Positions 35,984-44,283 of a stretch of 64,000 nt of DNA are shown here, piece after piece. Source of the DNA: Candidatus Gracilibacteria bacterium CG17_big_fil_post_rev_8_21_14_2_50_48_13 (lineage in GTDB: Bacteria; Patescibacteriota; Gracilibacteria; 1-14-2-50-48-13); contig PFFG01000009.1 in NCBI GenBank assembly GCA_002783265.1, positions 282,009 through 346,008 on the forward strand, given 5' to 3'. A model generated the notes under the pieces. It had not been told where the DNA came from, did not search any database, and worked only from the letters and a program-made list of their open reading frames with translations. The position numbers and the translations under genes were made by a program. Positions within the stretch are counted from its first letter, which is position 1; the number at the start of each line of letters is the position of its first letter.

Positions 35984-37028
35984 GATTGATGCCCGTACTG
36001 GCAAAGACGTACCCCTTCTTTTCCGCAACGCGGAGAATATCAAGCAAAATACGCTGTTTGACGTTGAGAAAATTTTCGTAGCTGTGGTCGTGAACGCGGA
36101 AGTAGGTTTCTATAACAAATCCTGTTTGAGCGATATTCACATAGTTACAGCGTTCAAAGACGGTTTTGTCTTGTTTTTGCACAATGTCTTCGATGAGTGG
36201 CAAGAGTGCTTCTATTTTAGCAGCGGGAGTCTGCAGGCTGAGATACAGCGTAAGTAGTCCGCCACGTCGTTCAGATTTTCCATAATTTTGCACGCGGGAA
36301 GACGTGAGATCCTTATTGTGAATCACAATCTCCTCCCCAGTCAGCGCAACGAGACGTGTGGTGCGAATACCAATTTTCACCACCTTTCCACTGAGATCGC
36401 CCACAGCGATAAAGTCACCCTCCGTGACGGGATTGTCCATACGAATAGCAAAATACTGGAAGAGGTCGCCGACGATGTTTTGTACAGCAAAGGCGAGGAA
36501 GATACCTCCAATTCCGAGTCCGGCTATGAGTGCAGTTGGGTCGATGCCTAGGTTGGCGAGAATGATGGAGCCACCCACGAGCCAAATTATGATGGTCAGA
36601 AAGATGCTGAGGAGGGCGACAGCAGCTTTGACATTTCGCTTTTTGTCTCCAAATCGCATGCTCACTTCTGTGATAACCTCTTGCACCATGGAAAGACACT
36701 CGTAGGTCAGCCAAAGGAGAAGAATGACGAGGGCAATGGTTTCTACTGCTTTTGGCTTGTAGACCACCTGCAGCCCGAGAAAAAAAGAGAAGTAGATGTA
36801 AAAGGGCGGCTTGAACGAAGCAACCACGGTGATGGCCAGATCGTCGAGGATTGTTGCAGTTTTAAGGGCACGAGCACGAAACCAGGTGCGCACGGTGTAC
36901 TGCACAGTGATCCAACAGAGAATACTGAGCGCAAAGACGCCGAGGGCACTCAGATACGTGAGAATGGTGTTTCCAAAGAGGACGAAACCGAGAAACTCTT
37001 GCATAGGCAGAGGGAAGAAATCAATCAT
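35964..37028 (-). CDS. mscS: MscS-family small-conductance mechanosensitive channel
   Basis: This is a mechanosensitive channel of 354 aa from ATG 37028 (five codons inside the longest frame). Three to four N-terminal membrane helices are followed by the pore helix TM3 (LIAGLGIGGIFLAFAVQNIVGDLFQYFAI, with the Gly/Ala-rich packing of MscS), the beta domain (NPVTEGDFIAVGDLSGKVVKIGIRTTRLV...IVIHNKDL) and a C-terminal alpha/beta domain. It opens under hypo-osmotic stress to release solutes. It lies between alkD and the T-box/aspS unit on the same strand, with a separate promoter for the latter. Confidence 0.92.
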   Translation of the reverse strand: MIDFFPLPMQEFLGFVLFGNTILTYLSALGVFALSILCWITVQYTVRTWFRARALKTATILDDLAITVVASFKPPFYIYFSFFLGLQVVYKPKAVETIALVILLLWLTYECLSMVQEVITEVSMRFGDKKRNVKAAVALLSIFLTIIIWLVGGSIILANLGIDPTALIAGLGIGGIFLAFAVQNIVGDLFQYFAIRMDNPVTEGDFIAVGDLSGKVVKIGIRTTRLVALTGEEIVIHNKDLTSSRVQNYGKSERRGGLLTLYLSLQTPAAKIEALLPLIEDIVQKQDKTVFERCNYVNIAQTGFVIETYFRVHDHSYENFLNVKQRILLDILRVAEKKGYVFASTGINLDSFAN

Positions 37029-37072
37029 TTCATTATACCGCATCTAGAGCCGTTTTGCAACGAACTCCCCGG

Positions 37073-37780
37073 TTACTGCTTGGGTGTTCTCATGTACTTT
37101 TGCCGTTCCTGTTGATCGAGTTTTTCTATGCTGTAGCGGAGCATGGTTCGCGGCATTGCCTGCGCATGTACATCAAGAAAACTCCGTAAGGCGTGGATAT
37201 CTACTTTGCCCACTTCACGCAGCATCCAGCCAACCGCCTTGTGCATAAGATCATGGGGGTGGGCAAGAAAATATTTGGCCAGTGCAATGGCTTCGATGGT
37301 TTGCCCGTGCTTCATAAGCCACAACGTCGCGACCATACTAATACGCTCACTCCAAAGATATTCTGATTCCGCAAGCGCCCAGAGCAGATCCGTTTTCCCG
37401 GTTTCCCACACGTATCGGCCGAGGATTTTGTGTGCACTGGTATCCACAAGATCCCAGTTATTCACAAAAGATACGTGCTGGAGATAGGTTTTAACCACAT
37501 CTTTCCTTTGTTCAGGTCCGCCTTTTGTGTAGGCATGTTCGAGAAGATGGAGGGCTGTGAGACGAGCTTCATGCCAAGGGCTTTGCAGGAGCTCTGCAAT
37601 CTCCTGCAAGTCCATGGAACTATACTGTTTGGCAATGGATCGCGTTTTGGGCACAGTGATTCCCAGAAACTGGTCTCCTTCGCCGTATCCACCCGTCTGC
37701 GTTTTAAAAAACTTTTGTTGAAACGTCGCTAAATCTTTATCTGCACATGCATGCAAATCACGCAGAATGGGGGAATCCAT
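37073..37780 (-). CDS. AlkD-like DNA alkylation repair protein
   Basis: This is a HEAT-repeat DNA glycosylase-like protein of 235 aa in the AlkC/AlkD family, which removes alkylated bases such as N3-methyladenine. Family marks are LGITVPKTRSIAKQY, NNWDLVDTSAHKILG, ERISMVATLWLM, HDLMHKAVGWMLREVGK and the final PRTMLRYSIEKL. The catalytic Asp (NNWDLVD) is present. It stands between two terminator or leader regions: the ppa terminator lies immediately upstream and mscS 44 bp downstream. Confidence 0.9.
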   Translation of the reverse strand: MDSPILRDLHACADKDLATFQQKFFKTQTGGYGEGDQFLGITVPKTRSIAKQYSSMDLQEIAELLQSPWHEARLTALHLLEHAYTKGGPEQRKDVVKTYLQHVSFVNNWDLVDTSAHKILGRYVWETGKTDLLWALAESEYLWSERISMVATLWLMKHGQTIEAIALAKYFLAHPHDLMHKAVGWMLREVGKVDIHALRSFLDVHAQAMPRTMLRYSIEKLDQQERQKYMRTPKQ

Positions 37781-37789
37781 AGAGGAGTA

Positions 37790-37832
37790 TAAAAAAATCG
37801 CTACGCAACCTTGCGGCGCGTAGCGAAGGAAA
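37790..37832 (-). terminator. terminator of the ppa operon
   Basis: On the minus strand: stem TCGCTACGC / GCGTAGCGA around a ~10-base loop, then a run of seven T. Confidence 0.85.
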
Positions 37833-37833
37833 A

Positions 37834-38385
37834 CTATTTGGAACCAAATTTTTTGTTGTACGACTCCATGGCTTCTTGAATAAGCGTATGTGCTTCTTCA
37901 GGGCCGAGGAAACGCCCTACTTTGACGGAGCCATACCCTGTCTGTGCGACCTTGTAGGTCTCAAAAAAGGTCTGCATATCTTTTCGCTCATAGGGCTGCA
38001 GCTGGTCGACATGCGTCACGTGTTCGTAGCGAGGATCTTTCTTCGCAACACAGATAATCTTGTGGTCCATCTCTCCATTATCTTCCATTTCCATTACACC
38101 GATGACACGTCCGCGAACCATAATGCCCGGATGCAGTGCACCTGTAGTAAAGACAACCGCATCAAGAGGATCGTTATCACTGTCGTTCCAGGTACATGGA
38201 ACATCGCAGTAGTTTACAGGAAAGTGGTTAGGTCCGTAGAGGACGCGATCGAGCTCGATAATGCCAAGCTCCTTGTTATACTCATATTTATTGAAATCAC
38301 CGCGAGAAATCTCAACGATGAGATTGAGCTCTTCGGGAGCGTTATCCTGGGGGATAATGTGAAAGTGTGAATAGGGATTACTCAT
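37834..38385 (-). CDS. ppa: inorganic pyrophosphatase
   Basis: This is a family I soluble pyrophosphatase, 183 aa from ATG 38385 (MSNPYSHFHI); ATG 38394 is an alternative, and the longer frame overlaps the upstream gene. The hallmark DNDPLDAVVF (DxDPxD metal site) is present, together with EISRGDFNKYEYNKELG and the VGRFLGPEEA C-terminal region. It drives biosynthesis by removing PPi in the cytoplasm. It is in an operon with the membrane protein upstream and ends at a strong terminator. Confidence 0.96.
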   Translation of the reverse strand: MSNPYSHFHIIPQDNAPEELNLIVEISRGDFNKYEYNKELGIIELDRVLYGPNHFPVNYCDVPCTWNDSDNDPLDAVVFTTGALHPGIMVRGRVIGVMEMEDNGEMDHKIICVAKKDPRYEHVTHVDQLQPYERKDMQTFFETYKVAQTGYGSVKVGRFLGPEEAHTLIQEAMESYNKKFGSK

Positions 38386-38447
38386 GAGTGTCATTAGATA
38401 TACAACGGGGTTATTGTGCCGAAAACTGCTTTGAGAGGCAAGGGAAG

Positions 38448-38969
38448 CTATTTTGCGCTGGTTTGACCTGCTCCAGGGAGTTTTGCCCCGTACCAAGGGC
38501 GCATTTGGAAGAGAAAATAGAGGGAAACCGCTAGCCCCACGATAAGGCCTAGGAGGTTGAAGGTGACCAGATTGATGACCCCCTGCCAGAGACTGCCGTA
38601 GAAGGCAAAGTTCCAGCCGGTTTTACTGCGAGAAAAAAGCCCTGGAATGGAGGCAAGCAAGAGCAGCCAGCCAACAATAGACAGAAGCATATAGAAAAAT
38701 GCGTTGGTTGCAGCAGGTGCAGCGAAGGCCCATAGGGGAAGGGCAAGGAGGCTCACACCAGCCATGGCAAGTATGGCGATGGCCCAAAGAAATAGGCCGA
38801 CGAGAGAAAAAATCGGCGCGAGCGTCACGAGTAGCTCGGTAATTTCCTTGGGCAGACGGGGCGCTTTAGTAAAAAAAAGTTCGGCCAGTTGTTTTTCAAG
38901 AGGGGCCAAGAGGGAATTCAGCTGCTGGTCAATATGTTCAGCGGTTTGATTTGATGAATTTGTTTGCAT
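38448..38969 (-). CDS. hypothetical membrane protein, 173 aa
   Basis: This is an unknown protein with a polar helical N-terminus (~1-45) and three or four membrane segments (~48-72, 74-90, 92-112, 128-155), ending in a short basic tail. It has no catalytic motif. It sits 62 bp upstream of ppa on the same strand and is probably co-transcribed with it. Function unknown. Confidence 0.65.
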   Translation of the reverse strand: MQTNSSNQTAEHIDQQLNSLLAPLEKQLAELFFTKAPRLPKEITELLVTLAPIFSLVGLFLWAIAILAMAGVSLLALPLWAFAAPAATNAFFYMLLSIVGWLLLLASIPGLFSRSKTGWNFAFYGSLWQGVINLVTFNLLGLIVGLAVSLYFLFQMRPWYGAKLPGAGQTSAK

Positions 38970-38996
38970 AGACTAGGCGTAAGGATACACCTAGTC
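38970..38996. other. inverted repeat between two minus-strand genes
   Basis: GACTAGG / CCTAGTC arms around ~12 bases, with no T-run. It occupies the whole 21-bp gap plus the end of the 445-aa gene. Could be an operator or an attenuating hairpin. Confidence 0.45.
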
Positions 38997-40328
38997 TAGT
39001 CGGGTCCCTTCCTCTCTGCAAGAAAAGGTGGTGTTTTGCAGGAATTCTCGTTGCTCTTTTGATACGGTGACTTTTTCAAATTCCGCATTGTCAGACGTAC
39101 CTTGGAGCACGAGAACGCTACCTCGCGAGGTCATCAGTGTAACAGGATGCGCGTAGTCTTCAGAAATCTCCAGGACCCGACCTCGGACACGTGCCCAGAG
39201 CTCACCATCCTCTCTCAGAATCACAACCTCTTTAGACGTGCAGTAGATCAGACCAGTTTTGCGAGGTGAATTTTTTTTGCCGTACCGAAAGTACTTTTTT
39301 GTATGTGCTTCAAGCACAACGATCTCCCAGTTCCCTTCAGGTGATAACGTGTAGACGTCAATAGTGGCACCCAACTGGCCCTCAATGATATTGGGACAAT
39401 CGTCATTTGGGTAGTCTATGCGGTCATAGAGTGGAGGAACGACAAATATGTTCTTCAAAGTATCCCAGAGTGCATGTACTTCCCGTACTCGGGGACCTTC
39501 GTTGGTGTCAATGAGTGTGGAAAGCCCTACGACGTGTATTCCCTTATGATAGCTGGATGCCTCCATGGTCGTGAACCACACTTTTGACAATAACTGTCCT
39601 GTTTTTAGGGAAAGTGCATTGACGCCTTGCTTGCTGGTAACTCGGCACGAAGTGTTGGATTCATAGGCATGCTGCAAAGTATAGTCACTGGGGACAACAT
39701 GAAATCGCGAAGTCAGAGAAATTGGTTCTCCTGTCAGATCTGAAGCTTCCATAACACCTCGCTCTTCGTTATGGATTGGGCTAGTGCTGAGCCAAGGTGA
39801 TGTATTTTGTTCTTCATTGTCGCCGTAGTAAAAAAGCAGGTAGGTTCCATTTTTCTCAAGAATGAGAGAATACTGGTTCCACGCTCTCACAGCGTCAAAG
39901 GTAGACTCTCCACCAATGCTGATGGCACATCCTTTCTTATCGAGAACAAGAAACTCATCGCCTTGCCGTACCACGTAGGGAACACAGAGGTTTTGTGTGA
40001 CCAGCGTGTCAAAACACATTGTGGATGGTATGCCCTCATGAATGACCACCAGCGCTCCATCCCGAAGGCGGAAATGGATGTCGGAGTGCTCCTTGTCATA
40101 GCTGAGGGGTATGAATTCTTCTCCCTCCAAGATCTGAATCCCCGAGGCAAAGGCACTTCGCAGAATGTCTTGACCCTGATGCTGCACCAGAAGATGCAAC
40201 AGTTTGTGTTTGTAGGTTGTAAAGGCATCGGCAATGACCTTTCTGGCGTCGTTGGTATCCATCGTGCCCAGTTCATCATCGATGATTTCTTCCAATACTT
40301 TTCCTTCTTCCCAAAGATTGCCCTTCAT
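38991..40328 (-). CDS. hypothetical protein, 445 aa
   Basis: This is an unknown protein with a helical N-terminal ~60 residues and then a long beta-rich region of repeated short strands (LRDGALVVIHEG, EFLVLDKKGCAISIGG, YSLILEKNGTYLLFYYGD, GNWEIVVLEAHTKKYFRYG, KEVVILREDGELWARVRG). The spacing suggests a beta-propeller-like or WG-repeat-like architecture, though no family is recognised. There is no signal peptide, so it is probably cytoplasmic. It is transcribed divergently from the TrmB-type regulator across ~177 bp that hold both promoters. Confidence 0.6.
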   Translation of the reverse strand: MKGNLWEEGKVLEEIIDDELGTMDTNDARKVIADAFTTYKHKLLHLLVQHQGQDILRSAFASGIQILEGEEFIPLSYDKEHSDIHFRLRDGALVVIHEGIPSTMCFDTLVTQNLCVPYVVRQGDEFLVLDKKGCAISIGGESTFDAVRAWNQYSLILEKNGTYLLFYYGDNEEQNTSPWLSTSPIHNEERGVMEASDLTGEPISLTSRFHVVPSDYTLQHAYESNTSCRVTSKQGVNALSLKTGQLLSKVWFTTMEASSYHKGIHVVGLSTLIDTNEGPRVREVHALWDTLKNIFVVPPLYDRIDYPNDDCPNIIEGQLGATIDVYTLSPEGNWEIVVLEAHTKKYFRYGKKNSPRKTGLIYCTSKEVVILREDGELWARVRGRVLEISEDYAHPVTLMTSRGSVLVLQGTSDNAEFEKVTVSKEQREFLQNTTFSCREEGTRLD

Positions 40329-40445
40329 ATGTTGTGTCGTTATAAAATATGATATTCCTCAAATGCAAATGCAGATGGGGTGGACAGCATCAAGTTTACG
40401 GAATCAAAATAATATTACAAATTTATACCTAGTACGCGTCAAGTG

Positions 40446-40509
40446 TGGATTTCCTCTCTATTATTCTATATAATGGGAAGTGTTGACACATTTTGACAAC
40501 ATGAAATGT
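40446..40509 (+). promoter_or_regulatory. promoter and candidate operator of the TrmB-type gene
   Basis: TATAAT at 40469-40474 with a weak TGGATT -35 17 bases upstream. Downstream, ACATTT (40488-40493) and AAATGT (40504-40509) form an inverted repeat that covers the start codon. This is a plausible autoregulatory site. Confidence 0.45.
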
Positions 40510-41279
40510 CTGAAGTACTCCGCCAAGTCCTACGTCCCCTTGACCTTTCTTCGCAGGAAGAGGCGATTTTTTTGTTGCTTGCTTCACGTGGTTCCATGCC
40601 TGCAAGTTCTGTGGCCCGGCTAACGGGGATTAAACGAACGACATGCTATTCTTTCTTAGAAAAAATGGTGAAAGTGGGTGTCCTTCAACGCTTTGTTCGG
40701 AAGGGCATTCTCGTCTTTGATGCTGCAGATGTAAAAAAAATTGCACAACTTCTAGATCAGCGACTTCATGTCGTGCGAGATGCACGGGTGCAGTTAGATG
40801 ATCGTGCAGAAGAAATCCGTGCTCTTTATGCAACACATACTCCCTCGACGCGTGTGACTCTTTTTGAGGGATATGAAGATATAACGAAAGCCTATGATCG
40901 CATCTTAGATGCCGAGGGAGACACTATTTACGCCATGACCCGCAAACAAGTGACAAAGGGTCATAATTTAGAGGCATACTGGAAACAGTTTCAGGCACGC
41001 CGGCTGAAAAAAGGGAAAAAAATGTGCGCTATGATCAACGACTATGCTGAAAGTCGGGAGTACCTAGAAAAGAGTGCATCAATTCTCCGGGAAGCAAAGA
41101 TTTTGCCAGTTGAGCAAATACCTTTGTGGGGGGACCTACAAATTTGCGGTGATGTGGTGAACTTTGTTTCACAAAATGAAGGGCGCATCTGGGGAATATC
41201 AATACAAGATGAGCATATTGCAAATATGTTTCGTGCAATACACCAATCTTTATGGAACCATGAGGATAAAAAGTCTTAG
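40506..41279 (+). CDS. TrmB-family transcriptional regulator
   Basis: This is a 257-aa regulator. Residues ~10-75 are a winged helix-turn-helix of the TrmB type (LSSQEEAIFLLLASRGSMPASSVARLTGIKRTTCYSFLEKMVKVGVLQRF). A short coiled-coil linker (~78-108) and a C-terminal ~145-residue effector domain follow (STRVTLFEGYEDITKAYDRIL...), of the phospholipase-D-like kind common in TrmB relatives. TrmB proteins usually sense sugars or stress and repress transport genes. The inverted repeat over its own start suggests autoregulation. The next gene downstream has its own operator. Confidence 0.8.
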   Translation: MSEVLRQVLRPLDLSSQEEAIFLLLASRGSMPASSVARLTGIKRTTCYSFLEKMVKVGVLQRFVRKGILVFDAADVKKIAQLLDQRLHVVRDARVQLDDRAEEIRALYATHTPSTRVTLFEGYEDITKAYDRILDAEGDTIYAMTRKQVTKGHNLEAYWKQFQARRLKKGKKMCAMINDYAESREYLEKSASILREAKILPVEQIPLWGDLQICGDVVNFVSQNEGRIWGISIQDEHIANMFRAIHQSLWNHEDKKS

Positions 41280-41302
41280 ATAAAGAGAATACGCGTTCCT
41301 TC

Positions 41303-41351
41303 TTTACAGCATGAAAAGCCGCTTTATAGTGGATGTATCGGTTTATCCACT
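41303..41351 (+). promoter_or_regulatory. promoter with overlapping operator
   Basis: TTTACA (41303-41308), 16-base spacer, TATAGT (41325-41330). A perfect inverted repeat AGTGGAT / ATCCACT (41328-41351) overlaps the -10 and transcription start, a classic repressor position. It also argues that translation starts at ATG 41365 and not at 41311. Confidence 0.55.
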
Positions 41352-41364
41352 TTCTTCTCTTTCT

Positions 41365-42000
41365 ATGAGCAAAGACATTTCTGCCGAGTTTACACCCGGT
41401 GCCATTGTTTCCCATGGCCTTCGCATTGGTATGGCAAATTATTTCTCTCTGCTGGGTGCCATGATTCTGTGGGCACTGACGATTTGGGTGCCCTACATCA
41501 ACGTGGGAACAACCATCGCTATGGCTACGTTGCCTATTGCTATGGGAGAGGGGAAAAAGATTAGTCCTTTGGAAATTTTCGATCCAAAGTATCGCCAATT
41601 TATGGGGGAAATGTTTGTGCAGTGGGGGCTCAAGGGCATGGGGCTCTACATGGGCATGATTTTCCTCTTTATTCCTGCAATTGTCTTGCAGCTCTCCTGG
41701 TGTCTTTCCGAGCTCCTGATTGTTGATAAGCAGATGAATCCTGCTGAGGCGCTCGCGGAATCCAATAAAAGAATGGCTGGCAAAAAGTGGATTGTCTTCT
41801 TTGGCATGCTGCTCACCGGTTTGATTATTGGTGCTGTGGGGCTCATTTTGGTACTCCTCGTTATGGGACTGATCAACGCAGCGGGTGGAGTGAATTTCTT
41901 CCTTGGACTCCTTTCTTTTGTTGCGTATTTCGGATTTATTGTCTTTGCCATGGCCGCTGGTCTGGGAACAAAGGCCTATATCTACGATACGTTGAAGTAG
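41365..42000 (+). CDS. hypothetical membrane protein, DUF975/YciC-like
   Basis: This is a 211-aa membrane protein with five or six hydrophobic segments. The arrangement (amphipathic start, YFSLLGAMILWALTIWVPYINVGTTIAMATLPIAM, and later LSWCLSELLIVDKQMNPAEALAESNKRMAGKKW) resembles the DUF975/glycerophosphodiester-phosphodiesterase-membrane-domain group, whose members have unknown roles in the envelope. ATG 41365 (MSKDISAEFTPG) is preferred to ATG 41311, because the promoter and operator lie between the two. It ends at a bidirectional terminator. Confidence 0.65.
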   Translation: MSKDISAEFTPGAIVSHGLRIGMANYFSLLGAMILWALTIWVPYINVGTTIAMATLPIAMGEGKKISPLEIFDPKYRQFMGEMFVQWGLKGMGLYMGMIFLFIPAIVLQLSWCLSELLIVDKQMNPAEALAESNKRMAGKKWIVFFGMLLTGLIIGAVGLILVLLVMGLINAAGGVNFFLGLLSFVAYFGFIVFAMAAGLGTKAYIYDTLK

Positions 42001-42026
42001 TTGGCAGTCATGAAGTAAAAAAAAAC

Positions 42027-42057
42027 GCCGGTTCCCCGAAAGGGGCCGGCATTTTTT
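42027..42057. terminator. bidirectional terminator
   Basis: GCCGG(TT)CCCC-GAAA-GGGG-CCGGC stem with an A-run before and T6 after. Shared by the membrane protein (+) and the M23-SLH gene (-). Confidence 0.85.
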
Positions 42058-42071
42058 CTGCATGTATTTTT

Positions 42072-44084
42072 TTAGATATCGAGAGCGCTGGAGTAACGCG
42101 CGGCCCCCGTTTCCTTGATACGGATGAGGCGGTACATCATTTCAGCAACCTCCGCGCGGCTCATGCCGGCAGAAGGATACACTTTCCCTGCACTATCTGC
42201 CTCGATGAGGTTCTTGTCTTTTGCATACTGGAAGTAGATGGCAAACCAGTCTCCCGTATCGACATCCGCAAAGGGATTGTCGATAACAATGACACTCGAA
42301 AGATCGACTTGGCTGGTCAGCAGGAGAATCTTGAGCGCAGAGGCTTTATTGACGGTCGTCGATGGTGTAAAGCTGCCATCTGGATTTCCGCTGACGATGC
42401 CCATTTCTTTTGCACGTTCTACCCAACCGGCAAACCAGTCGTCATTGAAGATATCCGTGAAACTCACGCGGGTTACGGAGGAAAGTGGCTCGATGGAAGA
42501 GCCGCCCAAGATCACTTTCGTGACTTCTGCGCGGTTGATGGACTGCTCAGGTTTGAAGGTTCCGTCGGGATATCCCGCAATGACATTTTTTGCCTGCAGA
42601 TAGGCGATTGCCCGCGCATGCTTCGTTGTTGACGTGACATCCGCAAAGGTAATTGAGGAAGGTGCCGTTGTGGTTGTTCCTGTATTGTTGTTGGAGGAGA
42701 CGACCACTGGTGCACTGTTTGTGTTCGTAGAAGTGACCGTTTGGCTGGTTGTGACGCTCATCACAGGTCCAGTGCCGGAAAGCGCACCTGATCGTGCGAC
42801 AATTGCGATACTTCCTGCGGACGTCGCCGTAAAGGAAACGCGTGCTTCACCGGTCGCGAGTTGCCCCGGTGTGAGCTGACTTGGTGTAATGGTTCCCGCA
42901 CCTCCTTCAACGGTCAGGAGAATATTCTCTGAAAGGCCAAGACCAGAAATAGCACCCGATGCATCCAGTCCACGAACCGTTACCTCGGCAGTTTCACCGG
43001 TCTTCATCACGACAGGATAGAAGAGTGTGAACTTGCTGACTTGCAAGTTCGTCGTGGTTGCACTATTGGTATTCGCTACCTCCGTATTTGTATTTGCGTT
43101 GATGACATTTGCATTGGTATTGAGGGGTGTCTCAGTCGTATTGGTGTTTGCATTGGTGGTTGTGGTTGCTTCCACAGGTGCAGCGACGTTTGCGTTGATC
43201 CAGTCAAAAGCATTTGTTGTGTACTGGAGCCCCTTTTCCTTTCCGAGTCCTTGATTAACACCCGTAAAGAAGTCCATTCCTGCGCTGGCGGCCTCGGAAA
43301 AGGTGAATGGCCAGTACGGATGAAAGGGAGCCTCTTTCTTGTCGAGCTGAAAATGCAGGTGGTAGGTGGTTGCGGTTCCTGTCATACCGACGGTTCCAAT
43401 TTGCGCGCCTTTATCGACGATCTGCCCTTCCGTCGCCATAAGTGTATCCATGTGCATATAGACGGAATAGTAGGTCGTCTTTGTTCCTGGGTTTTCCAGA
43501 GATGGAACATCAGGATGTTCGATAACCACAACTTTTCCGCTTGAAGCGTCTTCTTTCGATTTCACAACACGACCATTAGCGATGGCATACACCGGTGTGC
43601 CTTTCGCTGCACGAATATCAATTCCCACGTGGCTTCCTGCCTCCTCGATTGCAGGTTTTGTACCACTGGTATAAGCGCCCATGTACGCCGTGACGTAGGT
43701 CAGGAGCACATTCCGCTTCGTCAAATCGTCCCCTTGCCATCCGAGTGACGCTGGATCATTTTGAAGAATCGTCGCATCGTACTTTGGCAGAGGCATGACC
43801 TTGCCTGCCTGTTTCGCAGCGTCATAGGTCAATGCACCAGATTTAAAGGAAGAGTATTCTGTGCTGGTGAGCTTAACCCAGTTAAGGGTGTCCGAAAGCG
43901 GGTAAATAGCACCATCGAAGGGTTTCGGTGTGCCGCCAACGAGATTTGCCTGAAAGGAAAGGCCGCTGCCGCCAATACCGTAGGCAAAAAGTGTTGCTGA
44001 GAGTATGCCGAGAACGACAATACCCACTTTGTTGCTGGTGCTCTGTCGAGTCCAGACACGCTGTGCATAGTCAAGGAGTTGCAT
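42072..44084 (-). CDS. M23 (LytM) peptidase with three SLH domains
   Basis: This is a 670-aa envelope protein: membrane anchor/signal at ~19-38, LytM-type zinc endopeptidase at ~145-265 with SHVGID (H152, D156), H211 and HLHF (H242, H244), then a Thr/Asn-rich linker (~310-350, TNANTNTTETPL...). An Ig-like domain (~352-445), a second Thr/Ser/Asn-rich linker and three SLH repeats (~487-650: FADV...AIAYLQAKNVIAGYPDGTFKP, FTDI...NPDGSF, FADV...NLIEAD) follow. SLH domains bind cell-wall polymers, so the peptidase is probably held at the cell wall/S-layer to trim peptidoglycan cross-links. All four LytM ligands are present, so it is likely active. Confidence 0.9.
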   Translation of the reverse strand: MQLLDYAQRVWTRQSTSNKVGIVVLGILSATLFAYGIGGSGLSFQANLVGGTPKPFDGAIYPLSDTLNWVKLTSTEYSSFKSGALTYDAAKQAGKVMPLPKYDATILQNDPASLGWQGDDLTKRNVLLTYVTAYMGAYTSGTKPAIEEAGSHVGIDIRAAKGTPVYAIANGRVVKSKEDASSGKVVVIEHPDVPSLENPGTKTTYYSVYMHMDTLMATEGQIVDKGAQIGTVGMTGTATTYHLHFQLDKKEAPFHPYWPFTFSEAASAGMDFFTGVNQGLGKEKGLQYTTNAFDWINANVAAPVEATTTTNANTNTTETPLNTNANVINANTNTEVANTNSATTTNLQVSKFTLFYPVVMKTGETAEVTVRGLDASGAISGLGLSENILLTVEGGAGTITPSQLTPGQLATGEARVSFTATSAGSIAIVARSGALSGTGPVMSVTTSQTVTSTNTNSAPVVVSSNNNTGTTTTAPSSITFADVTSTTKHARAIAYLQAKNVIAGYPDGTFKPEQSINRAEVTKVILGGSSIEPLSSVTRVSFTDIFNDDWFAGWVERAKEMGIVSGNPDGSFTPSTTVNKASALKILLLTSQVDLSSVIVIDNPFADVDTGDWFAIYFQYAKDKNLIEADSAGKVYPSAGMSRAEVAEMMYRLIRIKETGAARYSSALDI

Positions 44085-44283
44085 GGTGTGTTTGTGTTTT
44101 TGTGAAGTAATCCCTTAATTCTATCATGAGGTCGGCATCTTGTGGCTCGAGATAACTTGCGCAAAGCTATAAATATTGCATGGTAAAATTATTACTCCTG
44201 AATGCTGCATTTTCTTCTGGAGGAGTTGTTTTTTTGCCACTTTTTCTATAGAATAAGAGGAATATTTATTACGCCTATCCCAC

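Noticed and set aside
35274..36257. Plus-strand frame of 327 codons across aspS and its leader
   Set aside because: Shadow of aspS, the T-box and the mscS end; Ser/Arg-rich with no protein-like pattern.
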